Source: SAR324 cluster bacterium (GTDB lineage Bacteria > SAR324 > XYD2-FULL-50-16 > HCM1). From it: a stretch of 64,000 bases of DNA. Shown here piece by piece: positions 43,966 to 52,871 of the stretch. Below the pieces are notes generated by a model, which had not been told where the DNA came from, made no database searches, and worked only from the letters and a program-made list of their open reading frames with translations. The translations under genes and the position numbers were made by a program. The stretch covers positions 1 through 64,000 of the forward strand of contig PUHO01000002.1 in NCBI GenBank assembly GCA_002995645.1. Direction: 5' to 3'. Numbering within the stretch: the stretch's first letter is position 1; every line of letters starts with the position of its first letter.

Positions 43966-45264
43966 TTAATTATTTAGCATTTTTAGTAATTCGTCGTTAC
44001 TTGGATATTGATTCATTTTGCTAATAAGGTATTCTAGACCTTCTTGCGATTTAGTTGCTGATAAAATCCGTCGCAGTTTCCAAATTTCTTTAAGGTTATC
44101 TAGAAGTAATTCTTCTTTTCTTGTAGCTGATTTTTCAATGTCAATAGCCGGGAAAGTTCGTTTTTCTACTAATCTTCTATCTAAGACAAGTTCCATGTTG
44201 CCGGTACCTTTGAATTCTTCAAAAATCACTTCGTCCATGCGGCTACCGGTATCAATTAAAGCAGTTGCAAGAATGGTTAAAGACCCGCCGTCTTCCACGT
44301 GTCGTGCCGCACCAAAAAATCGTTTTGGTTTTTGCAAGGCATTAGCGTCAACCCCACCGGATAAGATTTTACCACTTGGTGGGATTACTGTGTTATATGC
44401 TCTTGCAAGGCGCGTAATGGAATCGAGTAAAATAACAACGTCTTGTTTATTTTCAACAAAACGTTTTGCTTTTTGTAGAACAATTTCCGCAACTTGAACG
44501 TGCCTTGAAGGCGGTTCGTCAAAAGTAGAGCTTATCACTTCACCTTGCACAGAACGTTGCATGTCCGTTACTTCTTCCGGTCTTTCGTCAATCAGTAATA
44601 CAATTAATTTACTATCCGGATGATTTTGCGTAATGCTGTTAGCAATTTTTTGCAGAACTGTTGTTTTGCCGGCACGTGGTGGCGCCACAATTAACCCTCT
44701 TTGTCCTTTGCCTATAGGGCAAAACATATCTATAACGCGACCGGTATGATTCGCCGGATCTTTTTTGTTTTCTAGGTGAAACATTTGATCCGGATATAAC
44801 GGCGTTAAGTTATCAAATAAAGTCTGTTCTCTTGCTTTTTCCGGTTTTTCAAAATTTAAAGTTTCTACTTTTAAAAGAGCATAGTATCTTTCGCTTTCTT
44901 TAGGCGGTCTAACTTGCCCTTCTATTGTGTCGCCAGTACGTAATTGAAAACGTCTAATTTGTGAAGGAGAAACGTAAATATCGTCTGCGCCGGGCATATA
45001 ATTCGATTCGGCGGAACGTAAAAAACCGTAGCCATCGGCAAGAGTTTCAAGAACGCCGCTTCCGTAAATAATGCCACCTTTTTTTGTTTGCATATTTAAA
45101 AGGGCGACAATAAGTTCTTGGTGTAGCATGGTGCTACTATTAGTAACAGAAAATTCTTTTGCAAGCGCTTGCAATTCTCTTATGCCTTTTGTTTTTAAGC
45201 TAGAGAGATATAAAGGCGCAATATTTGAGTTTGTTGTTTCTTCCGTTTGTGTTTGTTTTTTCAT
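43966..45264 (-). CDS. rho: transcription termination factor Rho
   Basis: Rho is the hexameric RNA helicase that ends unstructured transcripts. The 432-residue product has the N-terminal helical domain, the RNA-binding cold-shock-like fold (GVLETLADGYGFLRS) and the ATPase core. The core shows Walker A APPRAGKT, Walker B LIVLLIDERPEEV, the Q-loop region and the R-loop LSGGVDANALQKPKRFFGAAR. There is no large N-terminal insertion. A 156-base leader precedes it, containing a G6 run next to TATAAT-like sequence but no structure I can support. Confidence 0.97.
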   Translation of the reverse strand: MKKQTQTEETTNSNIAPLYLSSLKTKGIRELQALAKEFSVTNSSTMLHQELIVALLNMQTKKGGIIYGSGVLETLADGYGFLRSAESNYMPGADDIYVSPSQIRRFQLRTGDTIEGQVRPPKESERYYALLKVETLNFEKPEKAREQTLFDNLTPLYPDQMFHLENKKDPANHTGRVIDMFCPIGKGQRGLIVAPPRAGKTTVLQKIANSITQNHPDSKLIVLLIDERPEEVTDMQRSVQGEVISSTFDEPPSRHVQVAEIVLQKAKRFVENKQDVVILLDSITRLARAYNTVIPPSGKILSGGVDANALQKPKRFFGAARHVEDGGSLTILATALIDTGSRMDEVIFEEFKGTGNMELVLDRRLVEKRTFPAIDIEKSATRKEELLLDNLKEIWKLRRILSATKSQEGLEYLISKMNQYPSNDELLKMLNN

Positions 45265-45420
45265 ACGTTAAAAATAGATTGGGAACATTCTAAACAGAGT
45301 ATAAATATAGAAAATACTTATAATTTGATATTTATAGTTAGAGGCTACGTTTGGTTGAATCGGGGGGTATAATTATATGAAATATTCATTATTTTACTAA
45401 TATAGGTATATTGAATGAAT

Positions 45421-46188
45421 TTAGTCAATCTTTTTTCTTATTTTTTTACTAAATTCTTTTATTTTTAATATAGTTTGTTTTCGTTCTTCTCTTTCTTTAT
45501 CATCTTGCGAGGCTTTTATTTTCGCTTTTTGCTTTGTTTTCGTGGCGTTTGTTTCTTTTTTATTTGGTATATTTATTTTTTTAGAATCGGAAAGCGAAAT
45601 TTGTAAAGTTAAATGATATAACGTTACAATATAAGTCGTTATGTTCAATATGATTTGTGACGTGATTTTTTTAATCCAAAGAGATAAGAAATGTAACGTA
45701 ATAAAAAAAGAAAAATCTAAACTACGTCTGGATAACATAAAACCGCAAGTATAAAGGAAAATAGCGCTTAACAATAAGCGAACGACTAGATTAGACGTAG
45801 CCATATAAAAGCTACCTCCCCAAATCCCGCCAAAAATAGAAGCGGCGAGGGCATTCCATAATAAACCGCTAATAGCTGACGTGAGTGCTAATTGAAAAAC
45901 AACACTATTAACGATGATACTTGCCTTACTTTTACGAGGAATAAAGGAAAAGATTTGCACAAATACAGAGGCAAAAATGCTGTATCCCATTAGGTTAAGA
46001 AATAAACCGGCAAATAAAGCGCCCGGCAATCCTAGCCAATTTTGTATAGGTAAAAAAGAGTGCATTGGATTTAGCGGCGTTGGATCTAGGTTTCCTTGCG
46101 TTATTAAAGTAATGCCTATAACTAACCAAACAAAAGGTTTAATTATTTGTTTACTTGTAAAACTGGAATATTGAGATTGATACGACAT
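45421..46188 (-). CDS. stand-alone FtsK N-terminal-type (4TM) membrane protein
   Basis: I place the start at the ATG at 46188 (255 aa), just before the hydrophobic region. The longer 271-codon reading adds a non-conserved leader. Four to five TM helices fill roughly residues 15-190. The segment NWLGLPGALFAGLFLNLMGY is characteristic of the FtsK 4TM domain, which anchors the DNA translocase at the septum. The last 60 residues are Lys/Glu-rich and soluble. The linker and P-loop motor of FtsK are absent, and no motor remnant is seen downstream. It may be a split FtsK whose motor lies elsewhere, or a truncated paralogue. Confidence 0.6.
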   Translation of the reverse strand: MSYQSQYSSFTSKQIIKPFVWLVIGITLITQGNLDPTPLNPMHSFLPIQNWLGLPGALFAGLFLNLMGYSIFASVFVQIFSFIPRKSKASIIVNSVVFQLALTSAISGLLWNALAASIFGGIWGGSFYMATSNLVVRLLLSAIFLYTCGFMLSRRSLDFSFFITLHFLSLWIKKITSQIILNITTYIVTLYHLTLQISLSDSKKINIPNKKETNATKTKQKAKIKASQDDKEREERKQTILKIKEFSKKIRKKID

Positions 46189-46293
46189 ATTTTGTATAAT
46201 AAAGCAATGCAATATTTTTATTTCTAGCACACGCAAGCTAGTTTGCCAATACGTTTTTTTAATAAAGCTTGATAATAAAAAGGCATAACCGTT

Positions 46294-47517
46294 TTATTGT
46301 TTCTTGTTAGCTTCAATATATTTTTCCCAATGTTGGTATATTATATTGCTTTGTAAATCTTTAACAAAAATAAATAATTGTAATTGAAATAATTTTTGTA
46401 GTTCAATACAATCTTTTTTCTTTGCTTTAATAATGAAAATATAATTTTTCGGCACTTGATCTTGTAAGTCAAAAAGATATTTTGTTTTAGATGGATTAAA
46501 ATAGCGAATCCACTGAAAATAGATTTTATTTTTACCTGTGCCTATAGTGAAATCAGGTAGTAAATATTTATTGTTTTTAAGCGTTATAATTGTTGTTGTT
46601 GCTTTACATTTAGCCGCTTTATGATCGTCTTGGATTGTTTGCACTAGTTCTTGGATTTTCAAATAAGACCATGTGTTTTTTTCCGGATAGGTACTTTGAT
46701 ATATATTGTCTTGTGTTAGTTTAAAATACATTGGCTTTTTTTTCTTGTCTATAGCAAGAAAAGCAGTAAGTTGCCATTTGCCTTGTAAAAGTAAAATAGC
46801 TGGGAAAAACTTAGCAAGTTCAATTCCGTAAGAACGGCTTTCTTCTAGTATAGAGCTAGCGCCTTCAATGGACACAGTCATACTTTTGTCTTTGTTTTTT
46901 TGTACTGAAAAAAATAAGCCAAAAAACTTTATCATTTGCATAACTTGCGGCAAGCCTTGTTGCGTTTCATATAAGGTTAATTCTAGCTTAGACGTATAAA
47001 AGAGTAAGGTTTGCGCTTGTTGTATATTATATTGATTTAGTAATTCTTTCGGTGTAAAAGGCGCTACTTTTTCAAGTATTTGAAATGAAAGCATATCGGC
47101 ATATAACCAGGTATTAATATCGCTTTGTATTAAGTCTTGTTCTATTTCGCTGTTTATAAGAATATTCTCTTGGTGTTCTGTTGCAGATAAATCTTCGTTT
47201 GCATGACTTTGCCAGTACGCCGCTGATTGTAAGAATAAATTAGTTCTTCTTTCTGTTGTTTCTTCTGAATCCGGCGCTATCCAAGAAGATGAATCAAATA
47301 ATATTTTTACAAATGATTGTATGCTTTTAGGTTGTAATGAACTGTAGTTTGTGTAGCGGATAACCTCTTCAATTTTTTGCCTTTGTTCGCCTTGATGCTC
47401 TTCAAAAATAGTTAATAAATTAGAAGCAATTTCTAAATTGTCCGGCGTGCTTTCCAGCTTGTGCGGATAGGCTTGGTCTTTTCTGTAAGTAACTAGTAAG
47501 TGTTTTAGTTGTAGCAT
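46294..47517 (-). CDS. DUF790 / Bax1-like nuclease family protein
   Basis: This 407-residue protein matches the DUF790 (Bax1) layout. An N-terminal helical region is followed by LYADMLSFQIL and ELLNQYNIQQAQTLLFYTSKL (about 155-200), then VSIEGASSI and SYGIELAKFFPAILLLQGKW (about 225-270). A C-terminal PD-(D/E)xK-like region includes LLPDFTIG. Bax1 is the endonuclease partner of the XPB helicase in archaea and some bacteria, including spirochaetes. No XPB gene is adjacent. Where I expect an acidic residue after the PD strand (EIVGFW-like), this protein reads FQWIRY, so nuclease activity is uncertain. It sits 8 bases downstream of a SpoU methyltransferase. Confidence 0.65.
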   Translation of the reverse strand: MLQLKHLLVTYRKDQAYPHKLESTPDNLEIASNLLTIFEEHQGEQRQKIEEVIRYTNYSSLQPKSIQSFVKILFDSSSWIAPDSEETTERRTNLFLQSAAYWQSHANEDLSATEHQENILINSEIEQDLIQSDINTWLYADMLSFQILEKVAPFTPKELLNQYNIQQAQTLLFYTSKLELTLYETQQGLPQVMQMIKFFGLFFSVQKNKDKSMTVSIEGASSILEESRSYGIELAKFFPAILLLQGKWQLTAFLAIDKKKKPMYFKLTQDNIYQSTYPEKNTWSYLKIQELVQTIQDDHKAAKCKATTTIITLKNNKYLLPDFTIGTGKNKIYFQWIRYFNPSKTKYLFDLQDQVPKNYIFIIKAKKKDCIELQKLFQLQLFIFVKDLQSNIIYQHWEKYIEANKKQ

Positions 47518-47525
47518 AGATAGGT

Positions 47526-48350
47526 TTAAGAAGAGAGAGTGCCTATATTAATATGCTGACTAATCATAGCATAGGCAATAATACTAAAAGCATGGGCTAC
47601 GTTTAACGATCGTTTGCGACCTAACATAGGGATTTTAAGAAACGCGTCGCATATGGCAAGGTTTGTTTGTTGTATGCCGTATTCTTCATTTCCTAGCAAA
47701 ATAATAGCTTGTTTTGGAAAGCTATATTCTTGATAGAATACCGCTTCTTTTGCTGTCTCAATGCCAATAACGGCGTAGCCTTCTATTTTCTTTTGTTTAA
47801 GGTCACTAGATAAACTAGTACATGTATACGAATCGATGTGCTCCACAGTATGCCGCGCCGTTTTGTTAACTTGCCGTTGCGTGTTAGGCGGCGTTATCCC
47901 GCCGTGTATTACTTGTTGAAACCGGCAAGCTTCTGCTGTTCTATAAATAGATCCAACGTTAAAAGCGCTCCTTACGTTATCCATAGCAACAACATAGTTA
48001 AACGGTGGTATATCGAGTTGCGGCGCTATTCTGTCCCCTTCTTCTATTGTCGGTAAAAAATCAGCTTCTTGCTTGCCTATGCCTGTTTTTTGCTGGTGAA
48101 AGTGATATTGATCAGCTAATAAAATAAGCCATGCTTTTGTATTGTGAATATCAGGAAACAAAATAGGTTCAAATTGTGCTATTTTATGTAACTGTTCCCA
48201 TTGCTTTTGTATTAAAGCAAGTGATTTTGGTGAAACCTCTTTATTTTGCAATGCTACGTATAGATTTTTAAGCCATTTTTTTAACCATTTATGTTGTTGC
48301 TTAGGCGGAAACTGACTCCACTTTTGTATATTAAAAGGAAAGGTTTGCAT
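47526..48350 (-). CDS. SpoU/TrmH-family RNA 2'-O-methyltransferase
   Basis: This 274-residue protein has a helical N-terminal extension (1-110) and a SPOUT domain. Motif 1 is AMDNVRSAFNVGSIYRTAEA, motif 2 is AIILLGNEEYGI, and motif 3 is KIPMLGRKRSLNVAHAFSIIAY, together the standard SpoU set. Whether it modifies tRNA or rRNA cannot be told. It starts directly after the stop of the ParB-like gene and precedes the Bax1-like gene by 8 bases. Confidence 0.88.
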   Translation of the reverse strand: MQTFPFNIQKWSQFPPKQQHKWLKKWLKNLYVALQNKEVSPKSLALIQKQWEQLHKIAQFEPILFPDIHNTKAWLILLADQYHFHQQKTGIGKQEADFLPTIEEGDRIAPQLDIPPFNYVVAMDNVRSAFNVGSIYRTAEACRFQQVIHGGITPPNTQRQVNKTARHTVEHIDSYTCTSLSSDLKQKKIEGYAVIGIETAKEAVFYQEYSFPKQAIILLGNEEYGIQQTNLAICDAFLKIPMLGRKRSLNVAHAFSIIAYAMISQHINIGTLSS

Positions 48351-49322
48351 TTATTTAAGTAAAGAAAGCATCTGTTGTATTTCTTGTTTCTTTGCAATAG
48401 AAGCTAAGGTTTGGCTATGGTCTTGTAGTTGTGAATCCTTTGTTATAGTAAAGCTAAAATGCAAGCCTTCTTCTTCTAGAGTCGAATCCCAATTACATTG
48501 CAATTGCGGTGGTAAGTGTAAAGCTTGTTTTAATTTTTCTAAAGTTTGCAAGTGTTTTTCAAGACAAGGATACCTCTTTTTCACAATGGCATTACGTAAG
48601 GTCTTATATTTCACTGACGGGGCAAGTTGTTCTTGTTTTGTAATAAAAGCAAGTTGCGTTTCTAGTTCTTGAAAACTAATATTATACCCTTTTTGTAAGT
48701 CTATCATTGCTTGCAGTAATTGAAGTAGCTTATTTCCTTTTAATTGTAAACCTGTTGTTAGTTTGCTAAAAATAAGAAGGTCTTCTTGCGAACAAGAAGC
48801 AAGTAAACTGAATTCTTTGAAACCGAGTTGATTCCAAACGCAAGCTTGTTTTAATTCTTCTAATGGATTTATGACAAACGAAAGAAAAGTTGGCGTGATT
48901 TTTTGTATAGGAATAGATGCGTTAATTGCGATTTGTTGTAAAATAGGGTTGGTTAGTGCACCGCCGGCTTCTAGGTATTTATGCAGTCCAACAGCAAACG
49001 CAAAGACGTTAAGGTTATTTTCATTTTGTCTTTGTGCTAAACGATATAGCCAAACTTCATGACGTGGTAAGTCTTCCTTCAAAATGGCAACAGAAATAAG
49101 CGGTTTATCCTTTTGTGCTTCCCAATGTTGGATATCACCTACTAGAACGTATTCATTTTGTTGATTACGTAACGTTAGCAGCGGTAAAGGTAAAGCCGCG
49201 TTTGTTACGTTTATTTCGTCTTTTGACGGGAGTTCCCAATACGTATCTTTACAAGAGATAGATAAAGGCGGTATAGTTGTATAATTAAAAATAGTTGTTT
49301 CTAACATAATAACCTTAAACAT
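48351..49322 (-). CDS. divergent ParB-like protein
   Basis: This 323-residue protein has an N-terminal region (about 30-125) that follows the ParB/Spo0J nuclease-like fold. LPLPLLTLRNQQNEYVLVGD and WEAQ correspond to the beta-strand and G-E-R-R region, followed by a region resembling NxxR-L-E-A. A helix-turn-helix-like stretch (NPILQQIAINASI) comes next. The CTP-binding GERR Arg residues are not present (GDIQHWEA). The C-terminal 150 residues are helical. A second ATG at 49307 with AAGG upstream may be the true start. No parA or parS was seen. Assignment is tentative. Confidence 0.5.
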   Translation of the reverse strand: MFKVIMLETTIFNYTTIPPLSISCKDTYWELPSKDEINVTNAALPLPLLTLRNQQNEYVLVGDIQHWEAQKDKPLISVAILKEDLPRHEVWLYRLAQRQNENNLNVFAFAVGLHKYLEAGGALTNPILQQIAINASIPIQKITPTFLSFVINPLEELKQACVWNQLGFKEFSLLASCSQEDLLIFSKLTTGLQLKGNKLLQLLQAMIDLQKGYNISFQELETQLAFITKQEQLAPSVKYKTLRNAIVKKRYPCLEKHLQTLEKLKQALHLPPQLQCNWDSTLEEEGLHFSFTITKDSQLQDHSQTLASIAKKQEIQQMLSLLK

Positions 49323-49356
49323 AAATAGTATAGTATAAAGTATAACGAAGTTGTAT

Positions 49357-50046
49357 ATGGAAGGTCAAATAGTATTAGTATATGGAAGCGGTGGCATTGG
49401 TAGTGCAATGGTGCGGGCTTTCTTGAAAAAAAAGTATAAAGTTTATCTTTTAGGACATAATCCTTTGAAATTAAAGGAAGCGGCAAAGCAATTAAACTTA
49501 CCGGCAAATCAAGTTTTAGCAGTGCCGTCTTTATTAGAAGAAGAAGAATTTAAAAAAGTAGAAAATTGGCTTACAAAAGAAAAAGTAGAGCTGTCGGCAG
49601 TCGTACATGCAATAGGGTATGCTAGTAGTCAATTAATAACAAATATGGGCTTAATAGAATGGCAAGAATCAATAGACGTGAATTTACATTCTTGTTTTGC
49701 TTTATATAAAGTAGCAGACACTTTTTTTTCTAAGAAGCAATATGAAATTGTTTTTTTCAGTTCCTATTCATTAGAGAACGTGTGGATAAAAAATAGTGTC
49801 TACGGTGCGTCTAAAGCGGGGCTAGAGTATATGAGTCAAACGTTGCAACAAGAAATTAAAGACAAAGGCGGGCGAGTTTGGTTATATCGTGTTGGCAGTG
49901 TGGATACGCCTTTTTTTGATAATATAAAATCGCACTTACCAAAACATAAACGTATAGAAGCGGATAAGCTAGCTAGCTGGGTCGTATCTAATTTTGACTT
50001 GCCGGCAGGTATCTTTTCGCCAATGATTAAGCTAACTTCAACCTAG
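49357..50046 (+). CDS. short-chain dehydrogenase/reductase
   Basis: This 229-residue classical SDR starts at the ATG at 49357; an in-frame TTG two codons upstream is less likely. The dinucleotide loop reads VYGSGGIGSAMV (residues about 8-19, GxxxGxG type). The catalytic YxxxK is in YGASKAG, with Ser residues upstream in VFFSSYS. The substrate is unknown. It overlaps no neighbour but is convergent with the gene at 50047 with no bases between the stops. Confidence 0.85.
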   Translation: MEGQIVLVYGSGGIGSAMVRAFLKKKYKVYLLGHNPLKLKEAAKQLNLPANQVLAVPSLLEEEEFKKVENWLTKEKVELSAVVHAIGYASSQLITNMGLIEWQESIDVNLHSCFALYKVADTFFSKKQYEIVFFSSYSLENVWIKNSVYGASKAGLEYMSQTLQQEIKDKGGRVWLYRVGSVDTPFFDNIKSHLPKHKRIEADKLASWVVSNFDLPAGIFSPMIKLTST

Positions 50047-51603
50047 TTAAGTCCAAGTATAATATATAATATATTGGAAAGAAAGGAAGCCGCCAATTTC
50101 TTGCGGAATATAGCCAATATAATCGGTTATACGAATATAAATTGACTGTGGCAAGGTTGTAAACGTACGTTTTATAGTAGTTTTTGCATTCCCTATATGA
50201 ATTTTAATTGGCTTATAGGTTTGTAGCCATTGAAAATCATTTTGATATAAATAAAGTACAGGTGAAAAATGAGTTTGCCCAAGTACTTGAAAGTGAATAA
50301 TTAAACGTTGCTTACTTTTATTTTGTGGCAACTTAATTTGATAAATATCATTATCTGATCTAGAACGAACGTTCCCCCAAACCCACGTAGAAGCAGGCAA
50401 GGCATTATAAGAAAAAGGACTGTTATTCGGTTCGGATTCTTGTTTTGTTGGCGTTGCCGTAATGCTTGCTAAAGTTGATTGGCTTAGTTTTGTGAAAATA
50501 GACGGATTTTGCCAACCTTGCACTGGAGTTGCTCTGTGTGTTCGTGCTTTATACTCTGTTTTTACTTCTATATAACTTGCGTTAGATTTATTAAAAGCTA
50601 AAGCAAAATGAGCGTGCGTTTGTAAATGATAAAAAGAATTTAATATCTTCGGTGTAGAAGATAAGCTAGAAAGCAAATAAGTTGTTTTTTTCGGTGCTAG
50701 CTGATTAAGAGAGTATTTTTTTATAAGTGGATTTGACTTTAAAAAATAACGTTCAAATTTAGCACGTAAAAAAGGCGAATCTAAGCCGGTTACAGATAAA
50801 AATAAATCAGTTGCATTACTTTGATACGCTTGTGTATGAAGGTAGCTATAATCTAAAGATTGCAAGAACTTAGCAATAGAGGCCGTTAACTCCGGTGTTT
50901 TTTGATTTACGTCAACTGGCGTAATGGGATATTTCCAAGAAGCTATTATTTTGCTGTGTATTTTAGTGTAAATAGTAAAACGAAGGCTTACAATTTGATT
51001 GTTTTTAATAACCGGACTTAATAAATAAATAGTATTATTTTGCGAGAACGTTTGAAAAACAGAAGAAATAAACTTTTGTTTAGGTTGGCTAAGAAACTCA
51101 GGATTTAAAAAACTAGGTTTCTGTGCCACAATGTGCATTTTCTTAAGTTGCGCAAGAAAGTCGGTTGCATTAAATTCTAGTTGTTTAGAAACAAGAAAAG
51201 TGACAGAAAAGAAAGGATCGCTTTTAAGTATAAATCCAAGATTCTTTAATTTTGCCGCTAAAGCCGGAATGTTAACTTCACTATATACAGATAGGTTAAT
51301 ATTGCTTTTTGTGATTTCTTCAGAAAGAATAGAAAAACTTTGTATATACCGCTGTGGAACGCGAATATAAGTTGGAAAGTTTTTTTGTAATTTAGCAAGG
51401 TTCTCTTGAGAAAGCATGTTTTGAGCGGCTTTTAAAATAAGCTTTGTTTGTACTTTTTCCAAAGCCTGCTCTTTTGCCCAATCATAATCTTTTTTACGAA
51501 CTTGCGTGCTTGAGCTTACAGTGTAGCCTTTAGCAAAAACATTGCATTCAACGACAAGTGTAAAACAAATAGCAAGAAGAAAAATGCGTAAAATAAAGGA
51601 CAT
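50047..51603 (-). CDS. exported protein with C-terminal PPC-like domain
   Basis: This 518-residue protein starts at the ATG at 51603, four bases after the dksA-like stop; a longer reading into that gene is less likely. It has a Sec signal peptide (hydrophobic about 5-20, possible cleavage after VFA). The middle 350 residues are unrecognised. The C-terminus has ESEPNNSPFSYNALPAS followed by WVWGNVRSRSDNDIYQIKL, the pattern of a bacterial pre-peptidase C-terminal (PPC) beta-sandwich domain. No protease domain is present. Probably periplasmic or surface located. Confidence 0.65.
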   Translation of the reverse strand: MSFILRIFLLAICFTLVVECNVFAKGYTVSSSTQVRKKDYDWAKEQALEKVQTKLILKAAQNMLSQENLAKLQKNFPTYIRVPQRYIQSFSILSEEITKSNINLSVYSEVNIPALAAKLKNLGFILKSDPFFSVTFLVSKQLEFNATDFLAQLKKMHIVAQKPSFLNPEFLSQPKQKFISSVFQTFSQNNTIYLLSPVIKNNQIVSLRFTIYTKIHSKIIASWKYPITPVDVNQKTPELTASIAKFLQSLDYSYLHTQAYQSNATDLFLSVTGLDSPFLRAKFERYFLKSNPLIKKYSLNQLAPKKTTYLLSSLSSTPKILNSFYHLQTHAHFALAFNKSNASYIEVKTEYKARTHRATPVQGWQNPSIFTKLSQSTLASITATPTKQESEPNNSPFSYNALPASTWVWGNVRSRSDNDIYQIKLPQNKSKQRLIIHFQVLGQTHFSPVLYLYQNDFQWLQTYKPIKIHIGNAKTTIKRTFTTLPQSIYIRITDYIGYIPQEIGGFLSFQYIIYYTWT

Positions 51604-51607
51604 AAGC

Positions 51608-51988
51608 TTAGTTGTGCCAATATTCATATTGTTCTTCTTTTTCCTTACAATGGATACACATATCCGTAACCGGTCTTGCTTCTAGTCTTTTTTTTCCAAT
51701 TGATTCTTCACAATTAGAACAAACGTTATACTCATTGTTTTCTATACGTGATAACGCTTTTTTAATTTTTTTAACTAACTTAAGTTGTCTGTCGTGAATA
51801 CGCAAAGACGTTGCTTGCGAAGAAACGTCGTTAGCGCGATCCGCTTGATCCGGCATAGTGTTTGAGTTTAACATTTTTTTACGTGTTGACACGGTGCCGG
51901 CTTCAATGCTTTGCAATTTTGATTGAAGTAAATTGGTAAAATATACTTTTTCTTGCGGTGTTAGATCTTGATCGTCTGTAAATTTCAT
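51608..51988 (-). CDS. DksA/TraR-family zinc finger protein
   Basis: This 126-residue protein has a helical N-terminal half and the C4 zinc finger CSNCEES ... CIHCKEK near residues 90-116, followed by a short helix. The coiled-coil tip typically carries acidic residues that reach the RNA polymerase secondary channel. It is shorter than E. coli DksA (151 aa) but typical of DksA-like proteins in other phyla. It probably modulates transcription with or without ppGpp. Confidence 0.88.
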   Translation of the reverse strand: MKFTDDQDLTPQEKVYFTNLLQSKLQSIEAGTVSTRKKMLNSNTMPDQADRANDVSSQATSLRIHDRQLKLVKKIKKALSRIENNEYNVCSNCEESIGKKRLEARPVTDMCIHCKEKEEQYEYWHN

Positions 51989-52021
51989 ATATTTTTTAAG
52001 GATAAAAAGTGAACGATAATA

Positions 52022-52834
52022 CTAAGGTATTTCCACGATTGCCATTTTATCGTTAATATCTTGGTATGCAATGGAATGATCTGTATTCCATTTAATTTTT
52101 AATTTCATTGTTTCAATTGCATTTGGTATAGTAACCACTTTTTCTTGCGCATCTCTAACAAGGTGCAATTGTAAACGATATACGTACTGTTTTCTATCAT
52201 TTTTTGTTACTATATTAGCTACAAGAATATTAAAAAATACAGCCGTACCTTTGTGATTATAGATTAATCCTTGCGCTGATTTAGATTTAGGTAAAAGATT
52301 TTGTATTTTATTGCTTGGACTAATGCGAAATAACATTAAAGTATATTCTCTTGTATTAGAAAGCTGATAAAAATTATGACCTAAACTTTTGAAGGCAAAT
52401 CCGGAGTCCGCTTGTAAACGAAGAACCGGTTTATTTTCTCGTGTAATACCATAATAAATATAATTATTTTTTATGGCTTTTACGCCTTTTAAAATTAAAT
52501 CAGGGAAGGATAAAATTTTTGTATTATGTTTGTAAATAGTATTTCCAAACTTATTAACAGGAAAGATAGTAAAATCATCGTGTAAAGTAACCGGTCCAAA
52601 CACAGTGTCTTGTTTTGTTTGCGCGCTTTGTTGCGTTGGCGCTGTTGGCACCGTATTTACCTGATTCGGTTGTGGCACTTGTTGCGGGTGCTCCGATTGC
52701 ACTGTATTTGTTTGATTCGCTTGTGGCGCCGGCGTTGCAATTGCTTGGTTAGTTTGTGTCGTCGTTTGTGCTAGTAAAGAAAACGGGGTGCACAAAGAGG
52801 CGATAAATAGGAAAAGTAATATATTATGTTTCAT
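52022..52834 (-). CDS. exported hypothetical protein with Q/P/T-rich linker
   Basis: This 270-residue protein has a Sec signal peptide (MKHNILLFLFIASLCTPFSLLAQ, hydrophobic about 5-21). A low-complexity region at about 23-75 has an imperfect repeat containing QxNQxNTV (two to three units) rich in Gln, Pro, Thr and Asn. A mixed beta-rich domain then runs to the end. The linker resembles a flexible tether across the periplasm. It lies between the lolA-like and dksA-like genes. No family was recognised. Confidence 0.7.
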   Translation of the reverse strand: MKHNILLFLFIASLCTPFSLLAQTTTQTNQAIATPAPQANQTNTVQSEHPQQVPQPNQVNTVPTAPTQQSAQTKQDTVFGPVTLHDDFTIFPVNKFGNTIYKHNTKILSFPDLILKGVKAIKNNYIYYGITRENKPVLRLQADSGFAFKSLGHNFYQLSNTREYTLMLFRISPSNKIQNLLPKSKSAQGLIYNHKGTAVFFNILVANIVTKNDRKQYVYRLQLHLVRDAQEKVVTIPNAIETMKLKIKWNTDHSIAYQDINDKMAIVEIP

Positions 52835-52871
52835 TTTGTTACGTTAAAATTAAGTTTATTGTTTTGCAATC

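Noticed and set aside
43966..44497. Open frame on the plus strand antisense to rho
   Set aside because: It mirrors the highly conserved rho coding sequence and shows low-complexity Ser-rich translation. There is no promoter or ribosome-binding site.
45362..45367. G6 run next to TATAAT-like sequence upstream of rho as a phase-variable promoter
   Set aside because: A run of six is short, the TATAAT lies on the strand opposite to rho, and it leads to no gene.
48351..49322. Replication origin near the ParB-like gene
   Set aside because: No dnaA, DnaA boxes, parS sites or AT-rich unwinding region with the usual neighbours were seen, and the ParB identity is itself weak.
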